From NCBI RefSeq assembly GCF_021284745.1, contig NZ_CP089925.1, positions 2,727,001-2,791,000 of the forward strand: a stretch of DNA of 64,000 nucleotides, given 5' to 3'. The position numbers and the translations under genes were made by a program. Shown piece by piece: positions 31,813 to 41,832 of this stretch (its first letter is position 1; every line of letters starts with the position of its first letter). The notes under the pieces are model-generated. The model did no database searches and was not told the origin of the DNA. It saw nothing but the letters and a program-made list of their open reading frames with translations. Origin of the DNA: Lysobacter sp. KIS68-7. GTDB taxonomy: Bacteria > Pseudomonadota > Gammaproteobacteria > Xanthomonadales > Xanthomonadaceae.

Positions 31813-34800
31813 TCAGGCGGCCCCTGCCAGGCGCGCGGCCTCGGCGAGGTCGACCGACACCAGGCGGCTCACGCCGGGCTCGCGCATGGTCACGCCCGAG
31901 AGCTGCTGGGCGGCTTCCATGGTGGCCTTGTTGTGCGTCACGAACAGGAACTGTACCTGTTCGCTCATCTCGCTGACCATCGCCGTGAAACGACCGACGT
32001 TGGCTTCGTCGAGCGGTGCGTCCACTTCGTCCAGCAGGCAGAACGGCGCCGGGTTGAGGCGGAAGATCGCAAACACCAGCGCCACCGCGGTCATCGCCTT
32101 CTCGCCGCCGGACAGCAACGAGATGTTCGACACGCGCTTGCCGGGCGGGCGCGCCATGATCGCAACGCCGGTGTCGAGCAGGTCTTCGCCGGTGAGTTCC
32201 AGGTAGGCGTGGCCGCCGCCGAACAGGCGCGGATACAGCTCCTGCACGCCGGAGTTCACGCGGTCGAAGGTGTCCTTGAAACGGCCGCGGGTCTCGCGGT
32301 CGATCTTGCGGATCGCTTCTTCCAGGGTCTCCAGCGCCGTCGACAGGTCGGTGTCCTGCGCGTCGAGGTATTCCTTGCGCTGCGCGGCCTCGGCGTGTTC
32401 GGCGATGGCCGCGAGGTTGACCGGCTCCAGGCGACGCAGCTTGGCGTCGAACTCGGTGACGGTCTTCTCCCACAGCGATACATCGGCGTCGGCTTCCAGC
32501 GTGGCCATGACCTCGTCGAGGACGAAGCCCGCTTCGACCACCGCAGCCGAAAGCTGGTCGGCCTTGATGACGAGCGCCTGTTGGTCGAGCTTGCGCTGCG
32601 AGATTTTCTCGCGCTGCGTGACGGCCTGTTCGTCGCGCTGGTGGCGGGTCTGTTCGTAACCGCGCAGTTCGTTGTCGATGCCGTCGAGCACGGAACGCGC
32701 TTCGGTGAGCGCGCGATCGCTGCGGACGCGTTCGTCCAGCGCGGACTGGCGTTCGGCTTCCAGCGAATGCACCGGCGCGTCGCCTTCGGCGAGCTGCGAG
32801 GCGAGTTCGCCCAGGCGCGAGTCGAGCTGGCCGCGCTGGCTGCCCATGCGTTCGAGCGCCTGCGCGAGCGCGACGATCTGCGCGCGCTGCGATTCCACCG
32901 TGAGCGCGAGGGCGTGCGCGGTGTCGCGCGATTCGCGGGCGGCGTTGCGGGCGGCGTCGCGGGTGTCGGAGAGCTGGCGGCGCTCGTTGTCGAGCTGTTG
33001 GCGCACCTGCTCCAGTTCGCCCATGCGGCCGACGGCGTCTTCCTGCCTGCCACGCGCTTCGCGGGCCTGGTCGCGGTTGGCGTCCAGGGTGGCGATGAGC
33101 TGCGAGAGTTCCGCGTCGATGCGTTCGATGCGGTTGCGCGCCGATTCGAGCTTGCCCTGCTGGCTCTGCAACTGGCCGGCGAGTTCGGAGACGCCGCGGT
33201 GCGCCATGTACAAGGCGCGCTGCGCGTCTTCGCGCTGCTGTTCGGAGGCCAGGGCCTGGTCGCGCAGGTGGGTCAGCGTTTCATTGAGCGCCTGTTCGCG
33301 CTGCTGGAGCGACTCGATCTCCGCGCGCAGCGACTGGATTTCCTTTTCGCGCAGCAGCGCACCCTGCTTGGCCGCGCCGGAGCGCACCACGCGCACCCAG
33401 CCGGCGCCGAGGCGTTCGCCCGCGCGCGTGATCACCGATTCGCCGTCGCCCAGGCGCGGCAGCAAGGCGCGCGCGTCGGCCAGCGTTTCGGCGCCGTGGA
33501 GCTTGGCGAGGATGCGGCGGATCGCCGCGGGGCCGCGCACCTTGGCGGCGAGCGAGGTCGGCGCGACGGGGAAGTCTTCCGCGCCCGGGTCGACCAGCAC
33601 CAGACGGCCTTCGCCGAGTTCGCCGAGCGCATCGACCAGCGCTTCCGGGGCTTCGACCAGCACGCCTTCGATGAGCTGGCCGAGCGCGCCTTCGACGGCG
33701 TTTTCCCAGCCGGATTCGACCTGCAGCTTTTCGCCGACGCGCGAGGCGCTGTCGAGGCCGCGCGACTTCAGCCACGCGGTGGCCGCGCCCTGCTCCTGGC
33801 CCAGCGCCGCGTGCTGCAGCGTTTCGAGCGAGGACAGGCGACCGCGCGAGGCCTGCGCGTTCTTGCGCACGTCGGCGAGTTCGTTCTGCGCACTGCGCTG
33901 GTTGTCCTGCAGCGCGGTGACGGCGGCCTTGCGGGCTTCGACCTGTTCGGTGAGGCCGTCGAGCGACGCCTTCTGCGTCTCGTGGTGTTCCTGCAGGCCG
34001 GCGAAGGCATCCGACAGCGCGGCCAGGTCCAGGCCCGTGCGTTCGTTGGTGAGCTGTTCGCGGCGGCGCTCGGCGTCGAGGGTCTGGCGATCGAGCTGTT
34101 CGATGCGCGTGCGTTCGACGTCGCCGGTGCGCGCGGCTTCGGACTGCGCGCGGGTGTGCGTGTCCCAGCGCTGCTGCCAGTCGGCGAGCGCGGTGTCGGC
34201 GTCGCGCAGGGCGTCCTGGCGCGCGATGTCTTCGGCGCGCAGGTGTTCGAGTTCGGGTTCGGCCTGCGCGATGGACTCGCGCAGCGTGTTCAGGCGCGCT
34301 TCGTCGCCGCTGATGTGCGAGCCCAGTTCGCTCAGCGCCGTCTGGGCTTCGTCGCGGGCACGCTGCAGGCGCTGCGCCATTTCGCGCTGGTGCGCGATCT
34401 GCTGTTCGATGCGGGCCAGCGTGCCGCCCACCTGGTAGACCTGCGCCTGCGCCTTGTTGAGCGCGTCGCTGGCTTCTTCGCGGCGCACGCGATCGGTTTC
34501 GATCTTGCGCTCGGCTTCGCGCTGCTCGGCGATGAGCTGCTGCAGGCGGGTTTCTTCGTGATCGAGCTTTTCCTTCAGCGCCTGCACGCGTGCGTCGAGG
34601 CCGCGGTATTCCAACGCCTTCCACTCCGCGTCCTTGACGCGGCGCTCGGCCTGGATGGACTGGTACTGCTCGGCCTGGCGGGCCTGGCGGCGCAGGTGTT
34701 CGAGCTGCTTGCCGACTTCTTCGCGCAAGTCGTTGAGGCGGTCGAGGTTTTCGCGCGTGTGGCGGATGCGCGTTTCGGTTTCCTTGCGGCGTTCCTTGTA

Positions 34801-35316
34801 CTTGGAGATGCCGGCGGCCTCTTCCAGGAACACGCGCAGGTCCTCGGGGCGCGCTTCGATGATCTGGCTGATCATGCCCTGCTCGATGATCGAGTAGCTG
34901 CGCGGGCCGAGGCCCGTGCCCAGGAACAGATCGGTGATGTCGCGGCGGCGGCACTTGGTGCCGTTGAGCGAATACGTGCTCACGCCGTCGCGGCTGACCG
35001 TGCGCTTGACCGAGATCTCGTTGAACGCGGCGAATTCGCCGGTGATCGTGTGGTCGCTGTTGTCGAAGATCAGCTCCACCGTCGCCTGCGACACGGGCTT
35101 GCGCGAGGTGCTGCCGGAGAAGATCACGTCGGTGAGCGAGTCGCCGCGCAAGCGGCTGGCCGAACTCTCGCCCATCACCCAGCGCACGGCGTCGATGATG
35201 TTCGACTTGCCGCAGCCGTTCGGGCCCACCACGCCGGTCATGTTGGTCGGCAGGTGGAGCGTGGTCGGATCGACGAAGGATTTGAAGCCGGAAAGCTTGA
35301 TCGTGGACAGGCGCAT
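31813..35316 (-). CDS. smc: Chromosome segregation protein SMC
   Basis: The 1,167-residue ATPase has Walker A GPNGCGKS at 31-38, two long coiled-coil arms, a central hinge (about 500-650), the signature LLSGGEKA and Walker B FCLLDEVDAPLDEANV at the C-terminal head. It works with ScpA and ScpB, which are encoded at 50.5-52.2 kb in this window. MRLSTIKLSGFKSF at 35316 is the conserved N-terminus; the frame extends nine codons further but those residues are not family-like. Confidence 0.97.
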   Translation of the reverse strand: MRLSTIKLSGFKSFVDPTTLHLPTNMTGVVGPNGCGKSNIIDAVRWVMGESSASRLRGDSLTDVIFSGSTSRKPVSQATVELIFDNSDHTITGEFAAFNEISVKRTVSRDGVSTYSLNGTKCRRRDITDLFLGTGLGPRSYSIIEQGMISQIIEARPEDLRVFLEEAAGISKYKERRKETETRIRHTRENLDRLNDLREEVGKQLEHLRRQARQAEQYQSIQAERRVKDAEWKALEYRGLDARVQALKEKLDHEETRLQQLIAEQREAERKIETDRVRREEASDALNKAQAQVYQVGGTLARIEQQIAHQREMAQRLQRARDEAQTALSELGSHISGDEARLNTLRESIAQAEPELEHLRAEDIARQDALRDADTALADWQQRWDTHTRAQSEAARTGDVERTRIEQLDRQTLDAERRREQLTNERTGLDLAALSDAFAGLQEHHETQKASLDGLTEQVEARKAAVTALQDNQRSAQNELADVRKNAQASRGRLSSLETLQHAALGQEQGAATAWLKSRGLDSASRVGEKLQVESGWENAVEGALGQLIEGVLVEAPEALVDALGELGEGRLVLVDPGAEDFPVAPTSLAAKVRGPAAIRRILAKLHGAETLADARALLPRLGDGESVITRAGERLGAGWVRVVRSGAAKQGALLREKEIQSLRAEIESLQQREQALNETLTHLRDQALASEQQREDAQRALYMAHRGVSELAGQLQSQQGKLESARNRIERIDAELSQLIATLDANRDQAREARGRQEDAVGRMGELEQVRQQLDNERRQLSDTRDAARNAARESRDTAHALALTVESQRAQIVALAQALERMGSQRGQLDSRLGELASQLAEGDAPVHSLEAERQSALDERVRSDRALTEARSVLDGIDNELRGYEQTRHQRDEQAVTQREKISQRKLDQQALVIKADQLSAAVVEAGFVLDEVMATLEADADVSLWEKTVTEFDAKLRRLEPVNLAAIAEHAEAAQRKEYLDAQDTDLSTALETLEEAIRKIDRETRGRFKDTFDRVNSGVQELYPRLFGGGHAYLELTGEDLLDTGVAIMARPPGKRVSNISLLSGGEKAMTAVALVFAIFRLNPAPFCLLDEVDAPLDEANVGRFTAMVSEMSEQVQFLFVTHNKATMEAAQQLSGVTMREPGVSRLVSVDLAEAARLAGAA

Positions 35317-35450
35317 GCGGCGGTCGTTCGGCCCCTGCGGCACCGGGGCTTAAGCCGATGGCGCACTTGAGTGAAGTGATCGATTCAAAAAACGGCGCAA
35401 GCCATTGATTCGACAAGCGACGCGCGGACTTATCGCCGCGCTTGCACGCG

Positions 35451-35456
35451 AGTATA
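35451..35456 (-). promoter_or_regulatory. Candidate -10 box upstream of smc
   Basis: TATACT on the minus strand, about 135 bases before the smc ATG, matches five of six -10 consensus bases. No clear -35 is seen. This stretch lies in the 166-bp gap between the ABC ATPase gene and smc. Confidence 0.3.
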
Positions 35457-35482
35457 GCGAGGCCTTCGCGGCTGCGTGCGCC

Positions 35483-36589
35483 TCAGGCGACGTGGGCGAG
35501 GCGTTCGCCGCTTTCCGCATCGAAGGCATGCCACCGGCCGGGGGCGACGGCGAGCGGCAGGGGCGTCCCCGGCGAGGGCAGCACGCCGGGCGGCATGCGC
35601 GCGACCAGCGCATGCGGGCCGAGGCGCAGGTTGACCAGGGTTTCGTTGCCCAGGGCTTCGATCATTTCGGTGGTGGGCGCGAAGGCGGTGGCGCCCTCGC
35701 CCGGGAGCAACTGTTCCGGGCGCACGCCGATCGCGAGGTCGCGACCGAGCCAGGCTTCCGGCACCTCGCTCGCACCCAGCGGCACGCGCAGGCCTTCGCC
35801 CAGGTCGAGCGCCAGGCCGTCGGCGCGCACCAGCCGGCCGCGCAGCACGTTCATCGCCGGGCTGCCGAGGAAGGTGGCGACGAACAGGTTCGCCGGCCGC
35901 TCGTAGAGATTCATCGGCGTGTCGATCTGCTGCACCACGCCGTCCTTCAGCACGACGATGCGCTGGCCCAGGGTCATCGCTTCGACCTGGTCGTGCGTCA
36001 CGTAGACCATGGTCGCGCCGATCTGCCGGTGCAGGCGGGCGATTTCGACGCGCATGCCGGCGCGCAGCTTGGCGTCGAGGTTGGACAGCGGCTCGTCGAG
36101 CAGGAACACCTGCGGGTGCCGCACCAGCGCACGGCCGAGCGCGACGCGCTGCCGCTGGCCGCCCGAGAGCGCACCGGGTTTGCGGTCGAGCAGCTTGCCG
36201 AGTTCGAGCATGCGCGCCGCTTCTTCGACGCGCGCGCCGATGTCGGCCTTCGTCGCGCCGCGGAGCTTCAGGCCGAAGCCGAGGTTCTCGCGCACCGTCA
36301 TGTGCGGGTACAGCGCGTAGCTCTGGAAGACCATCGCGATGTCGCGATCCTTCGGCGCCACCTCGTTCACCACGCGCTCGCCGATCGTCAGCGTGCCCGA
36401 GGTGATGTCCTCCAGGCCCGCGATCATGCGCAGCAGCGTGGATTTGCCGCAGCCGGAGGGGCCCACCAGCACCAGCAGTTCGCCGTCGGCGATGTCGAAG
36501 GTGGCGCCGGCGACGGCCACCTGGCCCTCGCCCGCCCCCTTGGACGGCGGGTACACCTTGCGAACCTGCTCGAGCGAGACCCGGGCCAT
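35483..36589 (-). CDS. Sugar ABC transporter ATP-binding protein (UgpC/MsmK/MalK family)
   Basis: The 368-residue ATPase has Walker A GPSGCGKST (43-51), Q-loop VFQSYALYPHMTV, signature LSGGQRQRVALGRAL, Walker B VFLLDEPLSNLD and H-loop VTHDQVEAMTLG, followed by a MalK-type TOBE regulatory domain. No other ATPase is encoded with the two permeases at 41.0-42.7 kb, so this is probably their energising subunit. It diverges from the GH1 gene, with a LacI-type operator between. GAAGGA precedes the start. Confidence 0.92.
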   Translation of the reverse strand: MARVSLEQVRKVYPPSKGAGEGQVAVAGATFDIADGELLVLVGPSGCGKSTLLRMIAGLEDITSGTLTIGERVVNEVAPKDRDIAMVFQSYALYPHMTVRENLGFGLKLRGATKADIGARVEEAARMLELGKLLDRKPGALSGGQRQRVALGRALVRHPQVFLLDEPLSNLDAKLRAGMRVEIARLHRQIGATMVYVTHDQVEAMTLGQRIVVLKDGVVQQIDTPMNLYERPANLFVATFLGSPAMNVLRGRLVRADGLALDLGEGLRVPLGASEVPEAWLGRDLAIGVRPEQLLPGEGATAFAPTTEMIEALGNETLVNLRLGPHALVARMPPGVLPSPGTPLPLAVAPGRWHAFDAESGERLAHVA

Positions 36590-36626
36590 GCGCTTCCTTC
36601 AGGCGAGTGTCGAAGTTATCCTGCCA

Positions 36627-36640
36627 TGTAACCGTTTACA
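36627..36640. promoter_or_regulatory. LacI-family operator between ABC ATPase and GH1 genes
   Basis: TGTAACCGTTTACA is a 14-bp palindrome centred on CG with six of seven base pairs matching. It resembles the sites in front of the lacI-type gene at 49587. It lies in the 84-bp divergent intergenic region and could control both genes. Confidence 0.65.
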
Positions 36641-36673
36641 CAACCATCCGCCTTGGCTTGGAGGCCGATCGCG

Positions 36674-38038
36674 ATGCCCGCCAATTCCTTCGTGTTTCCC
36701 GAGGGCTTCCTCTGGGGCGCCGCCACCGCCGCGCACCAGATCGAAGGCTCCCCGCTCGCCGACGGTGCCGGCCCCAGCATCTGGACGCGATTCGCGCACA
36801 CGCCGGGCATGACGGTCAACGGCGACACCGGCGACGTGGCCTGCGACCACTACAACCGCTGGAAGTCCGACGTGGCGTTGATGAAGTCGCTGGGCCTGAA
36901 GGCCTACCGCTTCAGCACCTCGTGGTCGCGCATCCTGCCGGACGGCACGGGCCGCGTGAACCAGAAGGGCGTGGACTTCTATTCGCGCCTGGTCGACGAG
37001 TTGCTCGCCAACGACATCGAGCCGTTGCTCACCCTCTACCACTGGGACCTGCCCGCGGCGCTCGACGATCGCGGCGGTTGGTTGAACCGCGACATCGCGG
37101 AGTGGTTCGCCGAATACGGCAGCGTGCTGTATCGCGCGCTCGACGGCCGGGTGAAGAAGTGGGTGACGCTCAACGAGCCGTGGGTGGTCACCGATGGCGG
37201 TTACCTGCATGGCGCGCTCGCACCGGGCCACCGCAGCAAGTACGAAACGCCGATCGCCACGCACAACCTCATGCGCGCGCACGGCGCGGCGGTGAAGGCC
37301 TATCGCGAGATCGGCAAGCACGAGATCGGCCTGGTGGTGAACATCGAGCCGAAGTACGCGGCGAGCGATTCGAAGGCCGACGCGGCCGCGGTCGAACGCG
37401 CGCATGCGTACATGAACGAGCAGTACCTCGACGTCGCCCTGCTCGGCCAGTACCCGCCCGAGCTGAAGGAAATCTTCGGCGACGCGTGGCCGGAGTGGTC
37501 GGCGGAGGACTACGCGCTGATCAAGCAGAAGCTCGATTTCATCGGCATCAACTACTACACGCGCAGCGTGACGCAGGCCAGCGACAGCTATCCGCTGAAG
37601 GCCAGCGCCGTGCGCCAGCCGCTGGGCACGTATACGGAAACGGGCTGGGAAGTGTTCCCGCAGGGCTTGATCGACCTGCTCGTCTGGTCGAAGGACCGCT
37701 ACGGCAACATCCCGACCTACATCACCGAGAACGGCGCCGCATTCTTCGACCCCGCCGTGGCCGAAGGCGGCCGCGTGCGCGATCCGCTGCGCATGGATTA
37801 CCTGCAGAAGCATTTGAAGGCGATCCGCAGCGCCATCGACCAGGGCTGCGACATCCGCGGTTACATGGTGTGGTCGCTGCTGGACAACCTGGAGTGGTCG
37901 CTGGGCTACTCCAAGCGCTTCGGCATCGTGCACGTGAACTACGGTACGCAGGAGCGCACGCCGAAGGACAGCGCGAAGCTGTACTCGCAGGTGATCGCGA
38001 CGAACGGCGGCAGCCTGGCCGACCCGCTGCCTTACTGA
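36674..38038 (+). CDS. GH1 beta-glucosidase
   Basis: The 454-residue family 1 glycosidase has no signal peptide and is therefore cytoplasmic. The acid/base is Glu168 in TLNEPW, the nucleophile Glu352 in ITENGAAF, and the N-terminal FLWGAATAAHQIEG signature is intact. It would release glucose from imported beta-gluco-oligosaccharides. ATG 36674 has GGAGG at 36660-36664; an in-frame TTG at 36653 is rejected. It converges with the 986-residue protein gene, with only 12 bases between the stop codons. Confidence 0.95.
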   Translation: MPANSFVFPEGFLWGAATAAHQIEGSPLADGAGPSIWTRFAHTPGMTVNGDTGDVACDHYNRWKSDVALMKSLGLKAYRFSTSWSRILPDGTGRVNQKGVDFYSRLVDELLANDIEPLLTLYHWDLPAALDDRGGWLNRDIAEWFAEYGSVLYRALDGRVKKWVTLNEPWVVTDGGYLHGALAPGHRSKYETPIATHNLMRAHGAAVKAYREIGKHEIGLVVNIEPKYAASDSKADAAAVERAHAYMNEQYLDVALLGQYPPELKEIFGDAWPEWSAEDYALIKQKLDFIGINYYTRSVTQASDSYPLKASAVRQPLGTYTETGWEVFPQGLIDLLVWSKDRYGNIPTYITENGAAFFDPAVAEGGRVRDPLRMDYLQKHLKAIRSAIDQGCDIRGYMVWSLLDNLEWSLGYSKRFGIVHVNYGTQERTPKDSAKLYSQVIATNGGSLADPLPY

Positions 38039-38050
38039 CGCGGCCTGCTG

Positions 38051-41011
38051 CTAACGAGGCAACGCCAGCGTGGCGGGAACGTGCGTGATGCGCGTTTCCT
38101 TGCCGCCCCATTCGAAGATGAAGCCCCCCGGAGGCGGTGTGCCTTGCGTGATCGCAAGGTGCACCGTCTTCGCATCCGCGCGCAGCGTGTAGGCGAGCGG
38201 ACCGCTTGTCGTGCGCAGGCCGTCGATGGCGACGCCCTCGCCTTCTAGCCAACGCTCGGGAATGCCCGCGGCCAGCACGATGGCATCGCCGCGCTCGTAG
38301 GCGAACAGGTCGAGCGCGGAGCGCACGTAATCCGACGCGACCCAGGCATGCGGCAGGTCGCCGACGAAGAAGGGCTTGCGCGGCGTGTGCGAGACCACTT
38401 CCGCCCATTGGTTCCAGCCGCGCGGTTGCTGGTCGGCGAAGAAGAAATCGAGCGCCGAATGCGCGCGGTCGCGCCAGCCCAGGCGCACTAACGTCCCGAT
38501 GGTGCGCAGTTCGTACGGCGTGTAGTCCTTCCACGCGCGCTGGCCCCTGGCGCGTTGGTCGAACTCGCGCCAGTAGCGTTCGAAGGTCGCGAGCAGCGCG
38601 TCCTTCGGGAGGTGTTGCTGTTCGCCACCGGGGGCGAGTGCGATGGTCGTTGACGTGGCGTCGAAGTCACCGAGTTCCGCGGAGCCCGGGAGGAAGTCGA
38701 TCTTCTTCTGTTCCATCGCGGTGCGCAGCGAGGCGTAGAGGTCGTCGCGGAACTGGTCGCGCGAGGCGGCGAAGCGTTTCGCATCGTCGTCGTGACCCAG
38801 CCACTGCGCGATTTCGACGGCGTCCTTGTAGCCGCGCAAGGCCCAGAAATCGTCCCAGTACGAGTGCATGGGTTTCGCGGAGTAGCCCTCGTGGCTGATC
38901 GACGCGGGCATGAGGCCGTAGAACGCGGGGTTCTTTGCGCGATTCTCTTCGGTACGTTCGCTTGCGCGCAATGCGTCCATGTACTTCACGGCGCCTTGCA
39001 CGTGCGGCCACATCGCTTCGAGCAACGCGCGATCACGCGTGTAGCGATAGACCTCCGCCACCAGGTAGATCAACTCGCCCTGGCTGTCGTTTTCCGGCAC
39101 CGGATCCGCGCCGCGGTCGTCCACGCAGCACGGCACCTTGCCGCTGTCGAACTGGTAGGGCGCGTACCAGCGCAGGAAATCCTTCGCGATGTCCTCGCGG
39201 CCCAGGCGCAACAGGCCCTCGCCGATCATCGCGCCGTCGCGGATCCATGCACGCGAATACGAACGCGTGCCAGGCTGCAGGCGCGGGCCGACGCGGCTGA
39301 TCGCCATGTTGGCGAGTGCGGTGCGCAGGGTGTCGACGAGGTGTTGGCCGTCCTTCGGTACGGTGATGCGCACGCGATCGAGTTTGTCGTGCCACTGCGC
39401 GGCGACTTGTGCCTGCAGGCGTTCGGCTTCTTCGTTGGAGATCGGCGTCGGCACGCCCCCGCCCAGCGGCGCACTCAGCGACAACTCGAATGACGCGCCC
39501 GGTGCGAGATCGGCGACGACGAAGGTGAGATCCGCCATCGCCATGCCGCTCGCATCCTCGACCTCGCGCGCATGGCTCGGGTGTCGACCCGCCCAATGGC
39601 GGGAGACGAACGGATACACCGTCGTGAGGCGCTCGTGCGGCGCCTGCGACAGCGCCACGCTCGGCTCGCCGTTGACGTGCAGCAGTTGCGGTTCAAGGAG
39701 CAGCGAATGGATCGGGCTGAAGCCACCGGCGGTGTTGAGGAACTGGCTCGGCGGATTCACCTGCCAGGGACGCACCTCCAGCACCAGGAAGGTGCTGCCC
39801 GCCTTGGCGCCGATATTCGTCAGGCGATAACGCACGATCATCCGCGCCTGCTCGTGCGTGCCCTCGGCGAAGGCCGTGACATCGAGCTTGAAGCCCTCTT
39901 TCGAGAGGTGCACCGACGGGATGGGCAGATAGCCATCCTGCAGCGATTGCGTGGCCGACATGTCGGCCCAGTTGCTGCCGCCTACGCGCGGCGCGATGCT
40001 GAAGCCGCCGCGTGCGAATTCGACCGCGCCGTCTTCGCCCAACAGGCCTTGTTCGCGTCCGCCATCGATGCCCACGATGGTCCAGTACGGCTGTTCGCCG
40101 ACGAAGCCGCGCGGGAAGTCGCCGCGTGGTGCGCGTGCGGCGATGGCTTTCAGCAGATCGTTGGGCGTGGCGGAGAACGCGAGCGGTTGCACCTCGACCG
40201 CTTCGAGCGTCATCGTCGGTGCGAGGTTCGACGCCCCGGTGGCATCCACGCGCAAGTAACGCGCTTCTTCTTCGGGCAGCGCGATGAAGTCTTCGCCGCC
40301 GTCGCCCATGTGGACGTCGTACACGCGACGCCATGTCTTGCCGTCGTCAGACAAGGAGACCGCGTACTCCGAAGCGCCCTCGCCTTCCTTCCACCGCAGG
40401 ATCGCGCCACCAAGTTCGCGCGGCTTGCCGAGGTCGTAGGTCCAGGTGTCGGCACCGCCGCGCAGCGTGCCGACGAGCGGGGAATCATCCTGCGGTGGCA
40501 GCGGCTCGAAACTCAGCGCATCAAAGCACGCGCTGCCCTTCCCGCCTTCGCCACTGGCGAGCGTGAACTCAAGCTTCGCGCTCTTGCGCAGTTCGGTCTC
40601 CGGCGACGGGCCCCACGCTTTCGCGATGTGTCGCTTCTTGAAGCGCATCGCGGCCCACTCGGTGGGCAATGCAAACTTCGACCTCACCACCCACCACACG
40701 TTGTCCCCGCTCGCATCCACGAGCTTGAACTGGAAGTCGTTCTTCGGGCCGTCGCCTCGCAGCCTGAAGTCGAAGGCGTAGTTGCCCGGGTACTCCAGCG
40801 GGATCGCCTTCTGCAGGCCGACGTACCCCGACACGCCGTGGAAGTCGTAGTCCAGGCACGTGGCCTGGCCATCGCTGCGCAACGTGCCCGTCACCTGGTC
40901 GGAGGCGATGACCTTCCAGCCCTGGGTGGAATCGAACGCGTCCAGCACCCGGGCCTGCGCGCACGCCAGCAACGGCAGCGCGCACAACACCCCCGCGATC
41001 CATCGCCTCAT
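38051..41011 (-). CDS. Exported putative glycosidase with discoidin-like and (alpha/alpha)6-type domains
   Basis: The 986-residue protein has an N-terminal signal (MRRWIAGVLCALPLLACAQA; either signal peptidase I after AQA or a lipobox at LLAC). An N-terminal jelly-roll is followed by an F5/8 type C-like segment at about 195-275 (TWTYDLGKPRELGGAILRW, YAVSLSDDGKTWRRV). The second half has the look of (alpha/alpha)6 glycosidases: SYSRAWIRDGAMIGEGLLRLG, NDSQGELIYLVAEVYRYTRD, SYWDDFWALRGYKDA, GWNQWAEV. The WIRDG motif recalls clan GH-L/GH-G enzymes, but no family is assigned here. It ends an operon with sugar transport genes, overlapping the upstream permease by ATGA, so it probably trims the transported glycan in the periplasm or at the surface. 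Confidence 0.75.
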   Translation of the reverse strand: MRRWIAGVLCALPLLACAQARVLDAFDSTQGWKVIASDQVTGTLRSDGQATCLDYDFHGVSGYVGLQKAIPLEYPGNYAFDFRLRGDGPKNDFQFKLVDASGDNVWWVVRSKFALPTEWAAMRFKKRHIAKAWGPSPETELRKSAKLEFTLASGEGGKGSACFDALSFEPLPPQDDSPLVGTLRGGADTWTYDLGKPRELGGAILRWKEGEGASEYAVSLSDDGKTWRRVYDVHMGDGGEDFIALPEEEARYLRVDATGASNLAPTMTLEAVEVQPLAFSATPNDLLKAIAARAPRGDFPRGFVGEQPYWTIVGIDGGREQGLLGEDGAVEFARGGFSIAPRVGGSNWADMSATQSLQDGYLPIPSVHLSKEGFKLDVTAFAEGTHEQARMIVRYRLTNIGAKAGSTFLVLEVRPWQVNPPSQFLNTAGGFSPIHSLLLEPQLLHVNGEPSVALSQAPHERLTTVYPFVSRHWAGRHPSHAREVEDASGMAMADLTFVVADLAPGASFELSLSAPLGGGVPTPISNEEAERLQAQVAAQWHDKLDRVRITVPKDGQHLVDTLRTALANMAISRVGPRLQPGTRSYSRAWIRDGAMIGEGLLRLGREDIAKDFLRWYAPYQFDSGKVPCCVDDRGADPVPENDSQGELIYLVAEVYRYTRDRALLEAMWPHVQGAVKYMDALRASERTEENRAKNPAFYGLMPASISHEGYSAKPMHSYWDDFWALRGYKDAVEIAQWLGHDDDAKRFAASRDQFRDDLYASLRTAMEQKKIDFLPGSAELGDFDATSTTIALAPGGEQQHLPKDALLATFERYWREFDQRARGQRAWKDYTPYELRTIGTLVRLGWRDRAHSALDFFFADQQPRGWNQWAEVVSHTPRKPFFVGDLPHAWVASDYVRSALDLFAYERGDAIVLAAGIPERWLEGEGVAIDGLRTTSGPLAYTLRADAKTVHLAITQGTPPPGGFIFEWGGKETRITHVPATLALPR

Positions 41012-41832
41012 CCCTTCACGCTCCCGACCAGCAAACCCTGCAGGTAGTAGCGCTGCAGCATCAGGAACAGCACCAGCACCGGCACGATCGTCACCACCGA
41101 ACCGGCCATCATCAGTTCGTTGTCCTGCACGTGCTCGCGCGAGAGCGTGGCGAGCGCAACGGGCAGCGTCTGCATGCTTTGGTCGCCCAGCACGATCAGC
41201 GGCCACATGAAGTCGTTCCATGCGCCGAGGAAGGCGAAGACCGCCAGCGTCACCAGGATCGGGCGCAAGGCCGGCAACACCACCTGGAAGAAGATGCGCA
41301 GCTCGCCGGCACCGTCGATGCGCGCGGCCTCCAGCAGTTCATCGGGCAACGAGCGTGCGTATTGCCGGACGAGGAAGATGCCGAAGATGCCCGCCAGCCC
41401 CGGCACCATCGCACCGAAGTAGGTGTTCACGAGCCCCATCTGCTTGAGCAGCAGGAACAGCGGCATCATCGCGACCTGCGCGGGGATCACCAGCGCGGCG
41501 AGCAGCGCGCGGAACGTACGCTCGCGGCCGCGGAACTTCAGTTTCGCGAACGCGTAGCCCGCCAGCGTGTTGAGCAGCACCGAAATCAGCGTCACGCCCG
41601 TGGCGATGAGCGTGCTGTTCAACAGGTAGGTGCCCATGCCGGCACGCAGGAACAACTCGCGGTAGTTGTGCAACGTCGGGTTCGACGGCCACCACGGCGG
41701 CGGGAAGTGGCTCGCTTCGCCGGGCTGCATGATGGACACCGCGAGCATCCAGAACAAGGGCGCGAGACTGATCGCCGCCAGGCCGATCAGCGCGCCGTTG
41801 ACCATCGCCAGCGCGAGCGGATTGCGCTTCAT
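41008..41832 (-). CDS. Carbohydrate ABC transporter permease (MalG/UgpE type)
   Basis: The 274-residue permease has six predicted membrane segments and the EAA loop ELLEAARIDGAGELRIFFQVVLP. The N-terminal PLFWMLAVSIMQPGEA and C-terminal WNDFMWPLIVLGDQSMQTLPV are typical of the MalG-like partner. ATG 41832 overlaps the upstream permease stop (ATGA) and its stop overlaps the glycosidase start (ATGA). Confidence 0.93.
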   Translation of the reverse strand: MKRNPLALAMVNGALIGLAAISLAPLFWMLAVSIMQPGEASHFPPPWWPSNPTLHNYRELFLRAGMGTYLLNSTLIATGVTLISVLLNTLAGYAFAKLKFRGRERTFRALLAALVIPAQVAMMPLFLLLKQMGLVNTYFGAMVPGLAGIFGIFLVRQYARSLPDELLEAARIDGAGELRIFFQVVLPALRPILVTLAVFAFLGAWNDFMWPLIVLGDQSMQTLPVALATLSREHVQDNELMMAGSVVTIVPVLVLFLMLQRYYLQGLLVGSVKG

